Part shown: positions 7,189-14,554 of the stretch, piece by piece | How positions within the stretch are numbered: the first letter of the stretch is position 1 | How the letters are laid out: each line of letters opens with the position of its first letter | From: Pseudomonas paraversuta | Lineage (GTDB): Bacteria; Pseudomonadota; Gammaproteobacteria; Pseudomonadales; Pseudomonadaceae | NCBI RefSeq assembly: GCF_904063065.1 | Contig: NZ_CAJFCL010000005.1 | Span: 310,001 to 374,000 of the forward strand | Direction of reading: 5' to 3' | DNA length: 64,000 nt | Made by a program: the position numbers and the translations under genes | Notes under the pieces: model-generated | Told to the model about the DNA's origin: nothing | Seen by the model: the letters and a program-made list of their open reading frames with translations, nothing else | The model's database searches: none

Positions 7189-7656
7189 ATGCTTAAGTCT
7201 CGCTTGTTCGTAGTGGCTATTACCTGTCTTGCTTTGGCTGCAGGCCCTGTGTCTGCGCTGGCCGATCCCGGAAATGGAAATGGAAAGGGCCAGGGCAATG
7301 GAAAAGGCAGCTCCCAAGGCGGCCAAGGACATGGAAACCAAGGTAATAAAGGAAAAAATTCGGGCGGCGGGGATTGGGCGCACGGTCCAAACATTGACCG
7401 AGGCAACATCTTGGGGGTACTCGGCGGCCACCGTGACTACTGGAGTTCAGGCCATTCACTGCCGCCTGGAATACAGAAGAACCTGGCTAGGGGGAAGCCT
7501 CTTCCTCCGGGCATTGCCAAGAAGCTGGATGGCCGGTTGCTGGGCAGGCTGCCACATTACGACGGCTACGAATGGCAGCAGGCTGGAACCGATTTAATAC
7601 TTGTCGCAATTGCTTCCGGCATAATTTATGAGGTGCTCAACGGAGCCTTTGATTAA
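7189..7656 (+). CDS. CigR-family secreted protein (putative anti-virulence regulator homologue)
   Basis: The 155-residue protein has a signal peptide (about residues 1-25, cleavage after ALA), then a low-complexity Gly/Asn/Lys/Gln segment (about 28-62) and a C-terminal domain with duplicated LPPGI motifs (LPPGIQKNLA, LPPGIAKKL) ending in WQQAGTDLILVAI and YEVLNGAFD. This matches the CigR family, named for a Salmonella SPI-3 effector that lowers virulence; related domains occur in RcnB-like periplasmic proteins. It is probably periplasmic or membrane-tethered by its hydrophobic C-terminal helix. It sits inside the phage remnant, so it may be cargo. Its stop overlaps, tail to tail, the end of the reverse-strand remnant that follows. 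Confidence 0.75.
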   Translation: MLKSRLFVVAITCLALAAGPVSALADPGNGNGKGQGNGKGSSQGGQGHGNQGNKGKNSGGGDWAHGPNIDRGNILGVLGGHRDYWSSGHSLPPGIQKNLARGKPLPPGIAKKLDGRLLGRLPHYDGYEWQQAGTDLILVAIASGIIYEVLNGAFD

Positions 7657-7935
7657 GGCGCGAGGGGCTCAATAATTTCCTCATCAGAGTCTTTCTGAAT
7701 CACCAGAAGGCGTTCATTGCGGAATTTCCTCGACACCTTTTCAGTGATCTCAAAAGGTGTCGTGACAGGTTCAAGCGTCTTGGCGGCAGTATCGAAGTCG
7801 GCGTCGATCAAGTTTTTCAGCAGTGGTTGATGTCACTGCTTCGAGGAAGTGGTCAAGGCCGCTGGATACATAAATGGCTGGAGCATTTTCGGCGCTGATG
7901 TCGTCGATGGTGATGAGTTGCTGTTTTGCCAACAT
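7653..7935 (-). pseudogene. Remnant of phage early genes (DUF1351-like N-terminus fused out of frame to another fragment)
   Basis: From ATG 7935 (ribosome site AAGGA) the first 36 codons read like the start of a Pseudomonas phage protein (LITIDDISAENAPAIYV, GLDHFLEAV), commonly DUF1351-type in recombination/replication operons. After codon 36 the frame runs into unrelated residues and stops at 7771. A different frame is open from about 7823 to 7653 (DFDTAAKTLEP, KFRNERLLVIQK, ending EPLAP). Two gene fragments seem to have been joined by a deletion. The second fragment was not recognised. Confidence 0.5.
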
Positions 7936-7981
7936 GGGGAATCCTTGTCGCGATGCTCGCAGCGTCAAAAAAGGTTGCGGA

Positions 7982-8101
7982 TTACTTCGGTGCGATCAGA
8001 TCTGCCAGGGCTATCAGAAGCAGCCAGCCAGTCCAGCCGAGGAGGGAGGTTGTAGCGCCACGCCAGATCAGACGGCGGCGCTTGAATTGATGGGAGGTCA
8101 T
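7982..8101 (-). CDS. Small membrane protein, 39 aa (phage early operon)
   Basis: The ATG overlaps the TGA of the preceding gene (ATGA), a coupling typical of phage early operons. The product has a basic start (MTSHQFKRRRLIWR) and one transmembrane helix (LLGWTGWLLLIAL). It is short but the exact overlap and helix make it credible. Function unknown. Confidence 0.5.
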   Translation of the reverse strand: MTSHQFKRRRLIWRGATTSLLGWTGWLLLIALADLIAPK

Positions 8102-8283
8102 TTCGCCTCCTCGGTTGCTATGTTCCAGCGCGATACGCGGCGCTGATGCACTGTTGCATCAGCTCCGGGATAGACCTTTTGGCCGCAACTCTGGCAATTG
8201 GCCTGATTGTCGAGGATGGGCGTCCCACAGCGCCACGTGAGTAATGTGCTGTTGGTGGGAGAACAGATAAATGCGCAAGTCAC
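8098..8283 (-). CDS. Small cysteine-rich protein, probable zinc ribbon (phage early operon)
   Basis: The 61-residue product starts at a GTG that overlaps the TGA of the upstream gene (GTGA), and its own stop overlaps the next start. Cysteines at CAFIC, WRCGTPI and CQSCG suggest a small metal-binding fold, as in short phage regulatory or zinc-ribbon proteins. The pattern is not a textbook four-Cys finger, so metal binding is inference. It is part of a compact three-gene unit with start-stop overlaps. Confidence 0.5.
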   Translation of the reverse strand: MTCAFICSPTNSTLLTWRCGTPILDNQANCQSCGQKVYPGADATVHQRRVSRWNIATEEAK

Positions 8284-8474
8284 GGTCGAACCCTGACAGC
8301 AATTCGCCGGCCCTTCATGGTCGTTGCCAAGCGCTTTGGCAGGCTGGCAACTGAGCGCTCTCGCGGCTGGCCAATCACCTCGTTGAAGGGCAGGCCATAG
8401 CCCTGCATGACCAGCTTTGATTCAATATCGTCGAGCTGCTCGTCGCTGGGCGTTGTAACTGTGGATGTACTCAT
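8280..8474 (-). CDS. Small hypothetical phage protein, 64 aa
   Basis: The reading frame starts at an ATG with AGGAGG a few bases upstream (GCAAGGAGGCAGC before ATG). The product is polar (DEQLDDIESKL) and ends in a basic tail (KGRRIAVRVRP). Its stop overlaps the GTG of the next gene. It heads the compact unit 8474-7982. No family was recognised. Confidence 0.5.
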   Translation of the reverse strand: MSTSTVTTPSDEQLDDIESKLVMQGYGLPFNEVIGQPRERSVASLPKRLATTMKGRRIAVRVRP

Positions 8475-8501
8475 GCTGCCTCCTTGCGCTGCCTGCTGAC
8501 C

Positions 8502-8681
8502 TTAAGCAGCCAGGCGCTGTAGTGATGAAACTCTTCGGCGTTTAAACATCACATCACAGTTACAACGGACAAGCTGCTCGGCTGCGTTGTAGACCCATTC
8601 CTCACAAGTAATTTCCAGTGGGCTCTCGCTCACCACAGGCGGCAGTAGTTCGTCATGCTCAAATTGAGCTTTCGCAGTGCT
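8502..8681 (-). pseudogene. Phage hypothetical protein lacking an in-frame start (likely frameshifted at codon 2)
   Basis: Fifty-nine codons read as a typical Pseudomonas prophage small protein (STAKAQFEHDELLPP, EEWVYNAAEQLVRC, FKRRRVSSLQRL). An ATG lies five bases upstream but is out of frame because of two extra bases (ATG-TC-AGC), so translation from it would be wrong. The frame stays open upstream to an ATG at 8900, but that extension does not look like protein. A small indel right after the original start is the simplest explanation. Confidence 0.45.
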
Positions 8682-9056
8682 GACATGGTCGCCTTCAGGT
8701 TGGGCGCGGAGGAGAGTGCATGTGGGTTGTGTCGGCAGGTCTTGTGCGAATGTGTCGATGCTGCTTGAACCGTCAGCAGTTCCGCGGATCAGATTGGCAG
8801 TTATGGATGAGCATCTCCCTAATCGTGACGGGCTGCTATAGGCCAGAAGCGGACGTTCGCAACCGACTGCTAACGGCCAATAGCGGTCATCGACCGTCAA
8901 CTAAAGCAGGGGCGACTCAACATGAGCGCCGGAAAAACTCTAACTTTGGGCCTCGTCGTCAGCGCAGGCTCATACCTATCCTGGGTTAGCACCTTTGCTT
9001 TAATGTCAATGTGTTAACTGCGACAGCCGGGATAGTTGTCGCGGCTGATCTACGCG
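8682..9056. other. No gene seen
   Basis: About 375 bases between the phage remnant and the esterase gene. Open frames here are short and without ribosome sites or recognisable products. It probably marks the eroded edge of the prophage remnant. Confidence 0.5.
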
Positions 9057-9983
9057 TTAAGGATTAGCCTCGGCCAAGCCTGCCTCAATGAAGCGCACCG
9101 AACTCTCCATGGCCTGCTGACCTTCTGGCAGCATGGTGGCGTAGAAGTGCCAGGCGTGGAACATCGCAGGCCATACTTCCAGGTTTACGCGAACGCGGTT
9201 ATCAGCCAGGTGAGTTGCAAGGCGCATTGCATCACTCAACATCAGCTCGTTCTCGCCGATCTGCACTAGGATTGGTGGAAGACCGGTGACGTCCGCGAAC
9301 ACAGGTGAGGCCAGAGGATGATTGGCCAATGTGTCGCCTAGGAATGCTCTAGCGAGGATGTCCAGGACAGGCTTGGAGTTCAGAGGATCCAGACCCTCAC
9401 GGTTGCTCATGGAAGCACCGGTGTGTTCAAGGTTTGCCCATGGTGATATGGAGGAGCCAACCGCAGGCAATGGAAGCCCTTTCGATTTTGCCGCAACCAT
9501 GACGCTGACAACCATCGCACCGCCAGCCGACTCGCCAGAGAACGCAATTTTGTTAGCTGGGATTTTCTGCTCAAGCAGCCACTCAAAGGCGCGTAGTGTG
9601 TCGTCAATAGAGGCTGGGAACTTGTGCTCAGGAGCAAGGCGATAGTCCGGCATGTACACACGAGCACCGAGCATTTTCGCGTAATTACCGCCGATGCCGT
9701 GGTAGCCGTCTGGACGACCTACAATGTAAGCGCCGCCGTGGATGTACATCACTACTGCGTCAGTTTTGATCTCGTCCGGGGTAACCAGTGTGCCGGGTAC
9801 GCCACCCATGTCGACTGCTTCGAATTTAACGCCAGCTGGCGCTGGATTTTGCGCGAGCATTTTTGCGTAAGTGTCGCGGATGTCGCTCATTTTTGTGATG
9901 GTATCGATTCCCTTCAGAACGGGTACCAGATCGCTAAGGCTGTTGGCCCAGGTTTGGACGGCTGCTTGGACTTTAGTGTTCAT
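9057..9983 (-). CDS. Alpha/beta hydrolase of the hormone-sensitive-lipase family (esterase)
   Basis: The 308-residue protein has the HGGAYIVG oxyanion motif (residues 82-89) and the nucleophile motif GESAGG (Ser152), the hallmarks of HSL/family IV esterases. The Asp and His of the triad are expected around the DVTGLPPIL and FHAWHFY regions near the C-terminus. No signal peptide, so it is cytosolic. It probably hydrolyses short-chain carboxylic esters; the natural substrate is unknown. The ATG has GAGGT about 5 bases upstream. It is divergent from a LysR gene 121 bp away, which is the likely regulator. Confidence 0.88.
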   Translation of the reverse strand: MNTKVQAAVQTWANSLSDLVPVLKGIDTITKMSDIRDTYAKMLAQNPAPAGVKFEAVDMGGVPGTLVTPDEIKTDAVVMYIHGGAYIVGRPDGYHGIGGNYAKMLGARVYMPDYRLAPEHKFPASIDDTLRAFEWLLEQKIPANKIAFSGESAGGAMVVSVMVAAKSKGLPLPAVGSSISPWANLEHTGASMSNREGLDPLNSKPVLDILARAFLGDTLANHPLASPVFADVTGLPPILVQIGENELMLSDAMRLATHLADNRVRVNLEVWPAMFHAWHFYATMLPEGQQAMESSVRFIEAGLAEANP

Positions 9984-10104
9984 AATGACCTCAATTGATC
10001 GTTGGGAGTGGATTAGCTAATTGAGATACTATGCTTAGTATTGGGGAATAGGGTTCCCCATAACAGGTGCTAAGCCGCCCGAACGTTGAGACCCCTGAGC
10101 CCCC

Positions 10105-11043
10105 ATGGAACTCCATAACCTGAACGATATCGCAGCGTTTGTAAGCTCGGTAAACGCTGGAAGCTTCACTGCGGCGGCCAAGCAACTTGGCCTTACGCGC
10201 TCTGCGGTGGGGAAGTCGATAGTCAGGCTCGAGGCTCGTTTACAGGTACGTTTACTGAATCGCACTACGCGTAGCTTGAGCATGACGGATGACGGCCAGG
10301 TTCTTTATGAGCGCTGTGTGGGCATTCTGCAGGATCTGGACGACGTGGAGGATGCCCTTGCGTTTCGTCGTTCGACACCCAGTGGACGACTACGGATGAG
10401 CCTGCCGGTAGCATTAGGTAGACTTCATGTCCTTCAGCACATTGAGTGCTGTCTTAAGGATTGGCCCTCCTTGAGCGTCGATATCACATTTTCCGACAGG
10501 CTGGTCGATCTGATCGATGAGGGATTTGATTTGGCCATGCGCATCGGGCCACCCAAGGAAGACTCTCGGTTGCTCACGCGCACAGTGGCCTATCAACAAA
10601 TGATTACCTGCGCTTCACCCAAGTATCTGGCTGAGCATGACGAGCCTAAAACTCCTGAGGATTTATCCAAGCACCAGTGCCTGCATTTCGTGAGCGGTGG
10701 GAGATTGCTTCCTTGGAATTTTCGCGTGAATGGTAGCTCCGTGCCCGTTACTCATGGTGGAAGGCTACAGATGGACAGTGCTGAGTCATTGCACCAGTCA
10801 GCTGTCGCTGGCCTAGGCATCGCGACTCTTCCTTCCTATGTGGTAAATGACGATTTGAGGAGCGGCAAGCTCGTTCAATTGCTCGCAGGGTATGCAGAGG
10901 CCGCAGAGCCTATTCGGGTGATTTACCCTAGCAAGCGACATCTCTCTCCCAAAATTCGTCTCTTCATCGATAAGCTTGTGGAGGCTTGGTCGCCTTGTCC
11001 GCCATGGGAGCGTCATTCGGCAATTCCTACGTTTGCACCCTAA
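10105..11043 (+). CDS. LysR-family transcriptional regulator
   Basis: Its 312 residues start with a LysR winged helix-turn-helix (FVSSVNAGSFTAAAKQLG, TRSAVGKSI, RLLNRTTRS, about residues 10-65). The effector domain follows (GRLRMSLPVALGR, IDEGFDLAMRIG, SLHQSAVAGLGIATLP). This is the subclass in which many members control a divergent oxidoreductase or hydrolase. It is transcribed divergently from the HSL-type esterase, so it probably regulates that gene and itself. The inducer is unknown. Confidence 0.9.
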   Translation: MELHNLNDIAAFVSSVNAGSFTAAAKQLGLTRSAVGKSIVRLEARLQVRLLNRTTRSLSMTDDGQVLYERCVGILQDLDDVEDALAFRRSTPSGRLRMSLPVALGRLHVLQHIECCLKDWPSLSVDITFSDRLVDLIDEGFDLAMRIGPPKEDSRLLTRTVAYQQMITCASPKYLAEHDEPKTPEDLSKHQCLHFVSGGRLLPWNFRVNGSSVPVTHGGRLQMDSAESLHQSAVAGLGIATLPSYVVNDDLRSGKLVQLLAGYAEAAEPIRVIYPSKRHLSPKIRLFIDKLVEAWSPCPPWERHSAIPTFAP

Positions 11044-11213
11044 GCGAAGCCGTCTGGCTCAACCGACGCTCAGACACCCTAGATCACCTCGACCTTAATC
11101 ATGGCGTCTGTATTTCCAACAGTTTACAACTCAAATATTTGAAGGGACGCTTTTGGCCGTTTGCTGCCGTTCTTGAAGGAGGAGGACAGACGCATACAAG
11201 CCTCCTTGATCAC

Positions 11214-12662
11214 TCAGCGTAGTGCCAGATGCTGCGGGCTCCAGCCCCCTCCCAGGGCTCGAAATGCGGCAATGGCAGCACGTGCCGATTCTGTCTGGGC
11301 TTGAGCTTTGGCGTCAGACGCACGCAGCAAGGTTTCATCGGCATTGAGCACCTCGATCAGGCTGGCGGCACCGTTCTGGTAAGCCACGAAGGACGACTGT
11401 CGGGCACTGCCCAGGGAGGTTTCGCCGGCCGTGAGGGTGGCTGTCTGAGTCTCGCGATTGACCAGCGCCGAAAAAGCGTTTTCGACGTCTTCGCTGGCGC
11501 GTAGAACCGACTGACGATAAGCCGCAAGCGCTTCAGCTTGCTGGCCCTTGGCCTGATCGATCTGCGCGTTGATACGGGCAAAGTCGAACAGTCGCCAGCG
11601 CAACCCAAGGACGCCGGCCGATTGCGCGGCGCCGCTGCTGAACAGGTTGCCACCTTGAGTGGTGGCGCTGCCGAGCAGGGCGCTGAGGGAGAATGTCGGG
11701 TAGTACTCGCTGATCGCCATGCCGATACGTGCGTTAGCCGCGACCAGCCGGCGTTCGGCGACAATCAGGTCGGGGCGGCGGCGCAGCAGATCTGCTGGCG
11801 AGCCAGTGGACGCCAGTTGCGGCGCACGTGGAATGGCACCTGCACCAGACAACTCGGCGCGATGGGTGCCGGGCGGGGTGCCGAGCATCACGTCCAACGC
11901 ATTCATGGCCGCATCCAGGCCTGTCTGCAGTACCGGGACACTGGCCTTGACCTGCGACAGCTGGCCTTCGGTCTGCTGTACCTGGAACTGAGCGGCAAGA
12001 CCCTGGCCATGCAGCAGGCGAACTTTTTCAAGGAGCTCCTGCTGGGTGTCGACCTGCCGCTGTGCAATCGCCAGCCGAGTCTGCAGGCCGCGAAGGGTGG
12101 TGTAGATATCGGCCGTTTGCGCAGCGACTGCGAGTCGCGTCGCCACGACGCCGGCTTCGGACGCCTGATAGTCGGCCAGCGTCGCTTCCCGGCCACGGCG
12201 CAGACCGCCGAACAGATCCAGCTCCCAGCTCGCGTCAAGGTTGGCCTCGTAGCTATTGCCGTAGCGGTTATAGCCCGCAGTGGCGTCAAGTATCTGACCC
12301 AGCGGCGTTTCCACCGATTGGTAAGCACGCGCCGCCTGGCCATTGAGAGTGGCGGACGGTAGCAGCGCGGCATCGGCTGCACCCAGCGCGGCGCGTGCCT
12401 GAGCAACTCGTGCCTGGGCCTGGGCCATGTCGAGGTTCTGCACAAGAGCCTGGCTGACCAGGGCACTTAATTGAGGATCGCCAAAGCCTTCCCACCAGGT
12501 CACGAAGTTTGCCGTGGTCGTCGCGGTTCGCGCCTCTATCGCTGGCCGGCCGATGTATTGCTCGGCCAGTGGAGCCTGCGGGCGATGGTAGTCCGGGCCA
12601 ACCGCGCACCCTGCTGCCAGGCTGGTGCTTACCACAAGAGCAAGGGTACGGAACGCAGGCAT
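11214..12662 (-). CDS. Outer-membrane efflux factor lipoprotein (NodT/OprM family)
   Basis: The 482-residue product begins with a lipoprotein signal peptide (lipobox SLAAGC, Cys about residue 19) and VGPDYHRPQ, the normal start of NodT-family channels. Two OEP repeats follow, with the typical NLDMAQAQARVAQARA and RRRPDLIVAERRL motifs. It forms the trimeric channel through the outer membrane for the RND pump encoded across the tetR gene. The gene is on the opposite strand from the pump, sharing the control region with tetR, and the operator at 12686-12717 sits just upstream of its start. Confidence 0.92.
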   Translation of the reverse strand: MPAFRTLALVVSTSLAAGCAVGPDYHRPQAPLAEQYIGRPAIEARTATTTANFVTWWEGFGDPQLSALVSQALVQNLDMAQAQARVAQARAALGAADAALLPSATLNGQAARAYQSVETPLGQILDATAGYNRYGNSYEANLDASWELDLFGGLRRGREATLADYQASEAGVVATRLAVAAQTADIYTTLRGLQTRLAIAQRQVDTQQELLEKVRLLHGQGLAAQFQVQQTEGQLSQVKASVPVLQTGLDAAMNALDVMLGTPPGTHRAELSGAGAIPRAPQLASTGSPADLLRRRPDLIVAERRLVAANARIGMAISEYYPTFSLSALLGSATTQGGNLFSSGAAQSAGVLGLRWRLFDFARINAQIDQAKGQQAEALAAYRQSVLRASEDVENAFSALVNRETQTATLTAGETSLGSARQSSFVAYQNGAASLIEVLNADETLLRASDAKAQAQTESARAAIAAFRALGGGWSPQHLALR

Positions 12663-12685
12663 GAGGTTTCTCTAAGGCCGATTTA

Positions 12686-12717
12686 GATAGTGACCATATT
12701 ATAGATTGGTCACTATC
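12686..12717. promoter_or_regulatory. TetR-type operator 1 (between outer-membrane factor and tetR)
   Basis: A perfect 11-bp inverted repeat, GATAGTGACCA and TGGTCACTATC, separated by ten AT-rich bases. It lies in the divergent control region 24 bp upstream of the outer-membrane factor start and 30 bp upstream of the tetR start, where a repressor could control both. The same half-site and spacing recur in front of the pump operon (13378-13401). Confidence 0.75.
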
Positions 12718-12746
12718 TGTCAATCGGCCCACCACGGAGTTAAGCT

Positions 12747-13367
12747 GTGAACATGAATAAAGACATGAACACCTCGACCCAACGCGGGCCGCTGGATCAC
12801 GAGATTCGCGACCAGATCATCAACGCGGCGATGCAGCACTTCGGCCATTACGGTTACGAAAAGACCACCGTTTCGGACCTCGCCAGGGCCATTGGTTTTT
12901 CCAAGGCGTATATCTATAAGTTCTTCGATTCCAAACAGGCCATCGGCGGGGTGATTTGCAGTAACCGCCTGGCCATGATCATGCAGATCGTCGAAGCCGC
13001 CATCGCCGAGGCACCGACCGCGTCCGAGCGGCTGCGGCGCCTGTTTCGCTCGATTTCAGAGGCCGGCAGCGATCTGTTCTTCCACGATCGCAAGCTCTAC
13101 GACATCGCCGCAGTCGCCTCACGTGACCAGTGGCCGTCGGTCAAGATCCACGAAGTGCGGATCCGTGAACTTATCCGGCAGATCGTTCTCCAGGGCCGCG
13201 AGTCCGGGGAGTTCGAGCGCAAAACGCCGCTCGATGAAGCGGTTAACGCGATCTTTCTGATACTGCGTCCCTACGTTGATTCGGCTCAGTTGCAGTACAA
13301 CCTCGACACCGCGCCGGAGGCCGCCGTGCATCTGCCAGCACTGATATTGCGCAGTCTCGCGCCTTAG
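12747..13367 (+). CDS. TetR-family repressor of the RND efflux locus
   Basis: The 206-residue protein has an N-terminal helix-turn-helix (about residues 22-66: MQHFGHYGYEKTTVSDLA, GFSKAYIYKFFDSK) and a C-terminal ligand domain. It is flanked by the genes it would control: the divergent outer-membrane factor and the downstream membrane fusion/RND/KAS/MFS genes. Two inverted repeats with identical TGACCA/TGGTCA half-sites bracket the gene, so it probably represses both units and itself. GTG 12747 lies 9 bases after GGAG; ATG 12753 two codons later is the alternative start. Confidence 0.88.
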   Translation: MNMNKDMNTSTQRGPLDHEIRDQIINAAMQHFGHYGYEKTTVSDLARAIGFSKAYIYKFFDSKQAIGGVICSNRLAMIMQIVEAAIAEAPTASERLRRLFRSISEAGSDLFFHDRKLYDIAAVASRDQWPSVKIHEVRIRELIRQIVLQGRESGEFERKTPLDEAVNAIFLILRPYVDSAQLQYNLDTAPEAAVHLPALILRSLAP

Positions 13368-13377
13368 ATAATCGGCT

Positions 13378-13401
13378 GTGACCATTGACAGAATTGGTCA
13401 C
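13378..13401. promoter_or_regulatory. TetR-type operator 2 overlapping a -35 box (before the RND operon)
   Basis: GTGACCA and TGGTCAC form an inverted repeat with a 10-base spacer that contains TTGACA, a consensus -35 hexamer. It lies 46 bp upstream of the membrane fusion gene start. Half-site and spacing equal operator 1, so a repressor bound here would block RNA polymerase directly. Confidence 0.75.
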
Positions 13402-13447
13402 TAGTCTAAGAATGTGGTTCCTACATTGCTCTTGAGTAACGGAACCC

Positions 13448-14554
13448 ATGCGCCTCAAGCCCGCCACCTTCGTGTTTTGCTTGCTGCCTATCGTCCTGGT
13501 GGCGTGCGGCGATTCGTCAGTCAACAGAGATCCGCGCAACAAGCCGCCGCTGGTCAGGGCGGCGACGGTCGAGCGGTCGTCCGAGATGTCTCGTGCGTTC
13601 ACCGGCGTCGTGGTTGCACGTACCCAAAGTGACCTGGGTTTCCGGGTATCGGGCAAGATTCTCGAACGGCTGGTCGACACCGGTGAGACGGTCAAGCGCG
13701 GCCAGCCACTGATGCGCCTCGACCCCATCGACCTGCAATTGCAGGCGCGTGCGCAGCAGGAGGCCGTTGCTTCCGCCCGTGCGCTGGCCAGGCAGACGGC
13801 TGACGACGAGTCGCGTTATCGCGGGCTGGTCGCTGCCGGTGCGGTGTCGGCGTCGGCCTACGATCAAATCAAGGCCGCGGCAGACTCTGCCAAAGCCCGG
13901 CTCAGCGCGGCCCAGGCTCAGGCCGAGGTAGCACGCAATGCCACGGGCTACGCGGTGTTATTGGCCGACGCCGATGGCGTGGTGATGGACACCCTGGCCG
14001 AGCCCGGCCAGGTGGTCAGCGCCGGCCAGGCGGTGGTGCGATTGGCGCGGGCAGGGCAGCGCGAAGCCATAGTGCATCTTCCCGAGACCCTGCGCCCGGC
14101 GCCGGGCTCCACGGCTCAAGCCTCCCTGTATGGCAATGACGCAGCTGCCGTCGCGGCCAAACTGCGCTTGCTCTCCGAGGCCGCCGATGCCACCACTCGC
14201 ACCTTCGAAGCCAGGTATGTGCTCGACGGTACGCTGGCGAATGCACCGCTCGGCGCCACCATTACCCTGAACATCGCAGAGGGTAAAAATGCGGGTCAGG
14301 TGGCGCAGGTGCCCATCGCCGCGCTCTACGACCCCGGCAACGGAACGGGCGTGTGGGTCATTGCCGGCGAGCCCTCGAGAGTCGCCTGGCGCCCCGTTCA
14401 GGTAGTCGGTATCGGTGATGATGCGGCGCGTGTCGCCGGCAAGCTCGACGCCGGTGAGCAAGTGGTCGCCCTCGGTGCCCACCTGCTGCAGGACGGTGAG
14501 CAAGTGCGACTTGCCCAGGCGGCGGTGACGCCGGTTGCCGGGAGTCAGCCATGA
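13448..14554 (+). CDS. RND efflux periplasmic adaptor (membrane fusion protein), lipoprotein
   Basis: The 368-residue product has a lipoprotein signal (lipobox IVLVAC, Cys about residue 20). A lipoyl/hairpin adaptor layout follows: VSGKILERLVDTGETVKRGQ (lipoyl half), an alpha-helical hairpin around QQEAVASARALA, and LAEPGQVVSAGQAVVRLA (second lipoyl half). Beta-barrel and membrane-proximal segments come after. It would be anchored in the inner membrane and link the RND pump to the outer-membrane factor. Its stop overlaps the pump start (ATGA), so the two are translationally coupled. Confidence 0.92.
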   Translation: MRLKPATFVFCLLPIVLVACGDSSVNRDPRNKPPLVRAATVERSSEMSRAFTGVVVARTQSDLGFRVSGKILERLVDTGETVKRGQPLMRLDPIDLQLQARAQQEAVASARALARQTADDESRYRGLVAAGAVSASAYDQIKAAADSAKARLSAAQAQAEVARNATGYAVLLADADGVVMDTLAEPGQVVSAGQAVVRLARAGQREAIVHLPETLRPAPGSTAQASLYGNDAAAVAAKLRLLSEAADATTRTFEARYVLDGTLANAPLGATITLNIAEGKNAGQVAQVPIAALYDPGNGTGVWVIAGEPSRVAWRPVQVVGIGDDAARVAGKLDAGEQVVALGAHLLQDGEQVRLAQAAVTPVAGSQP

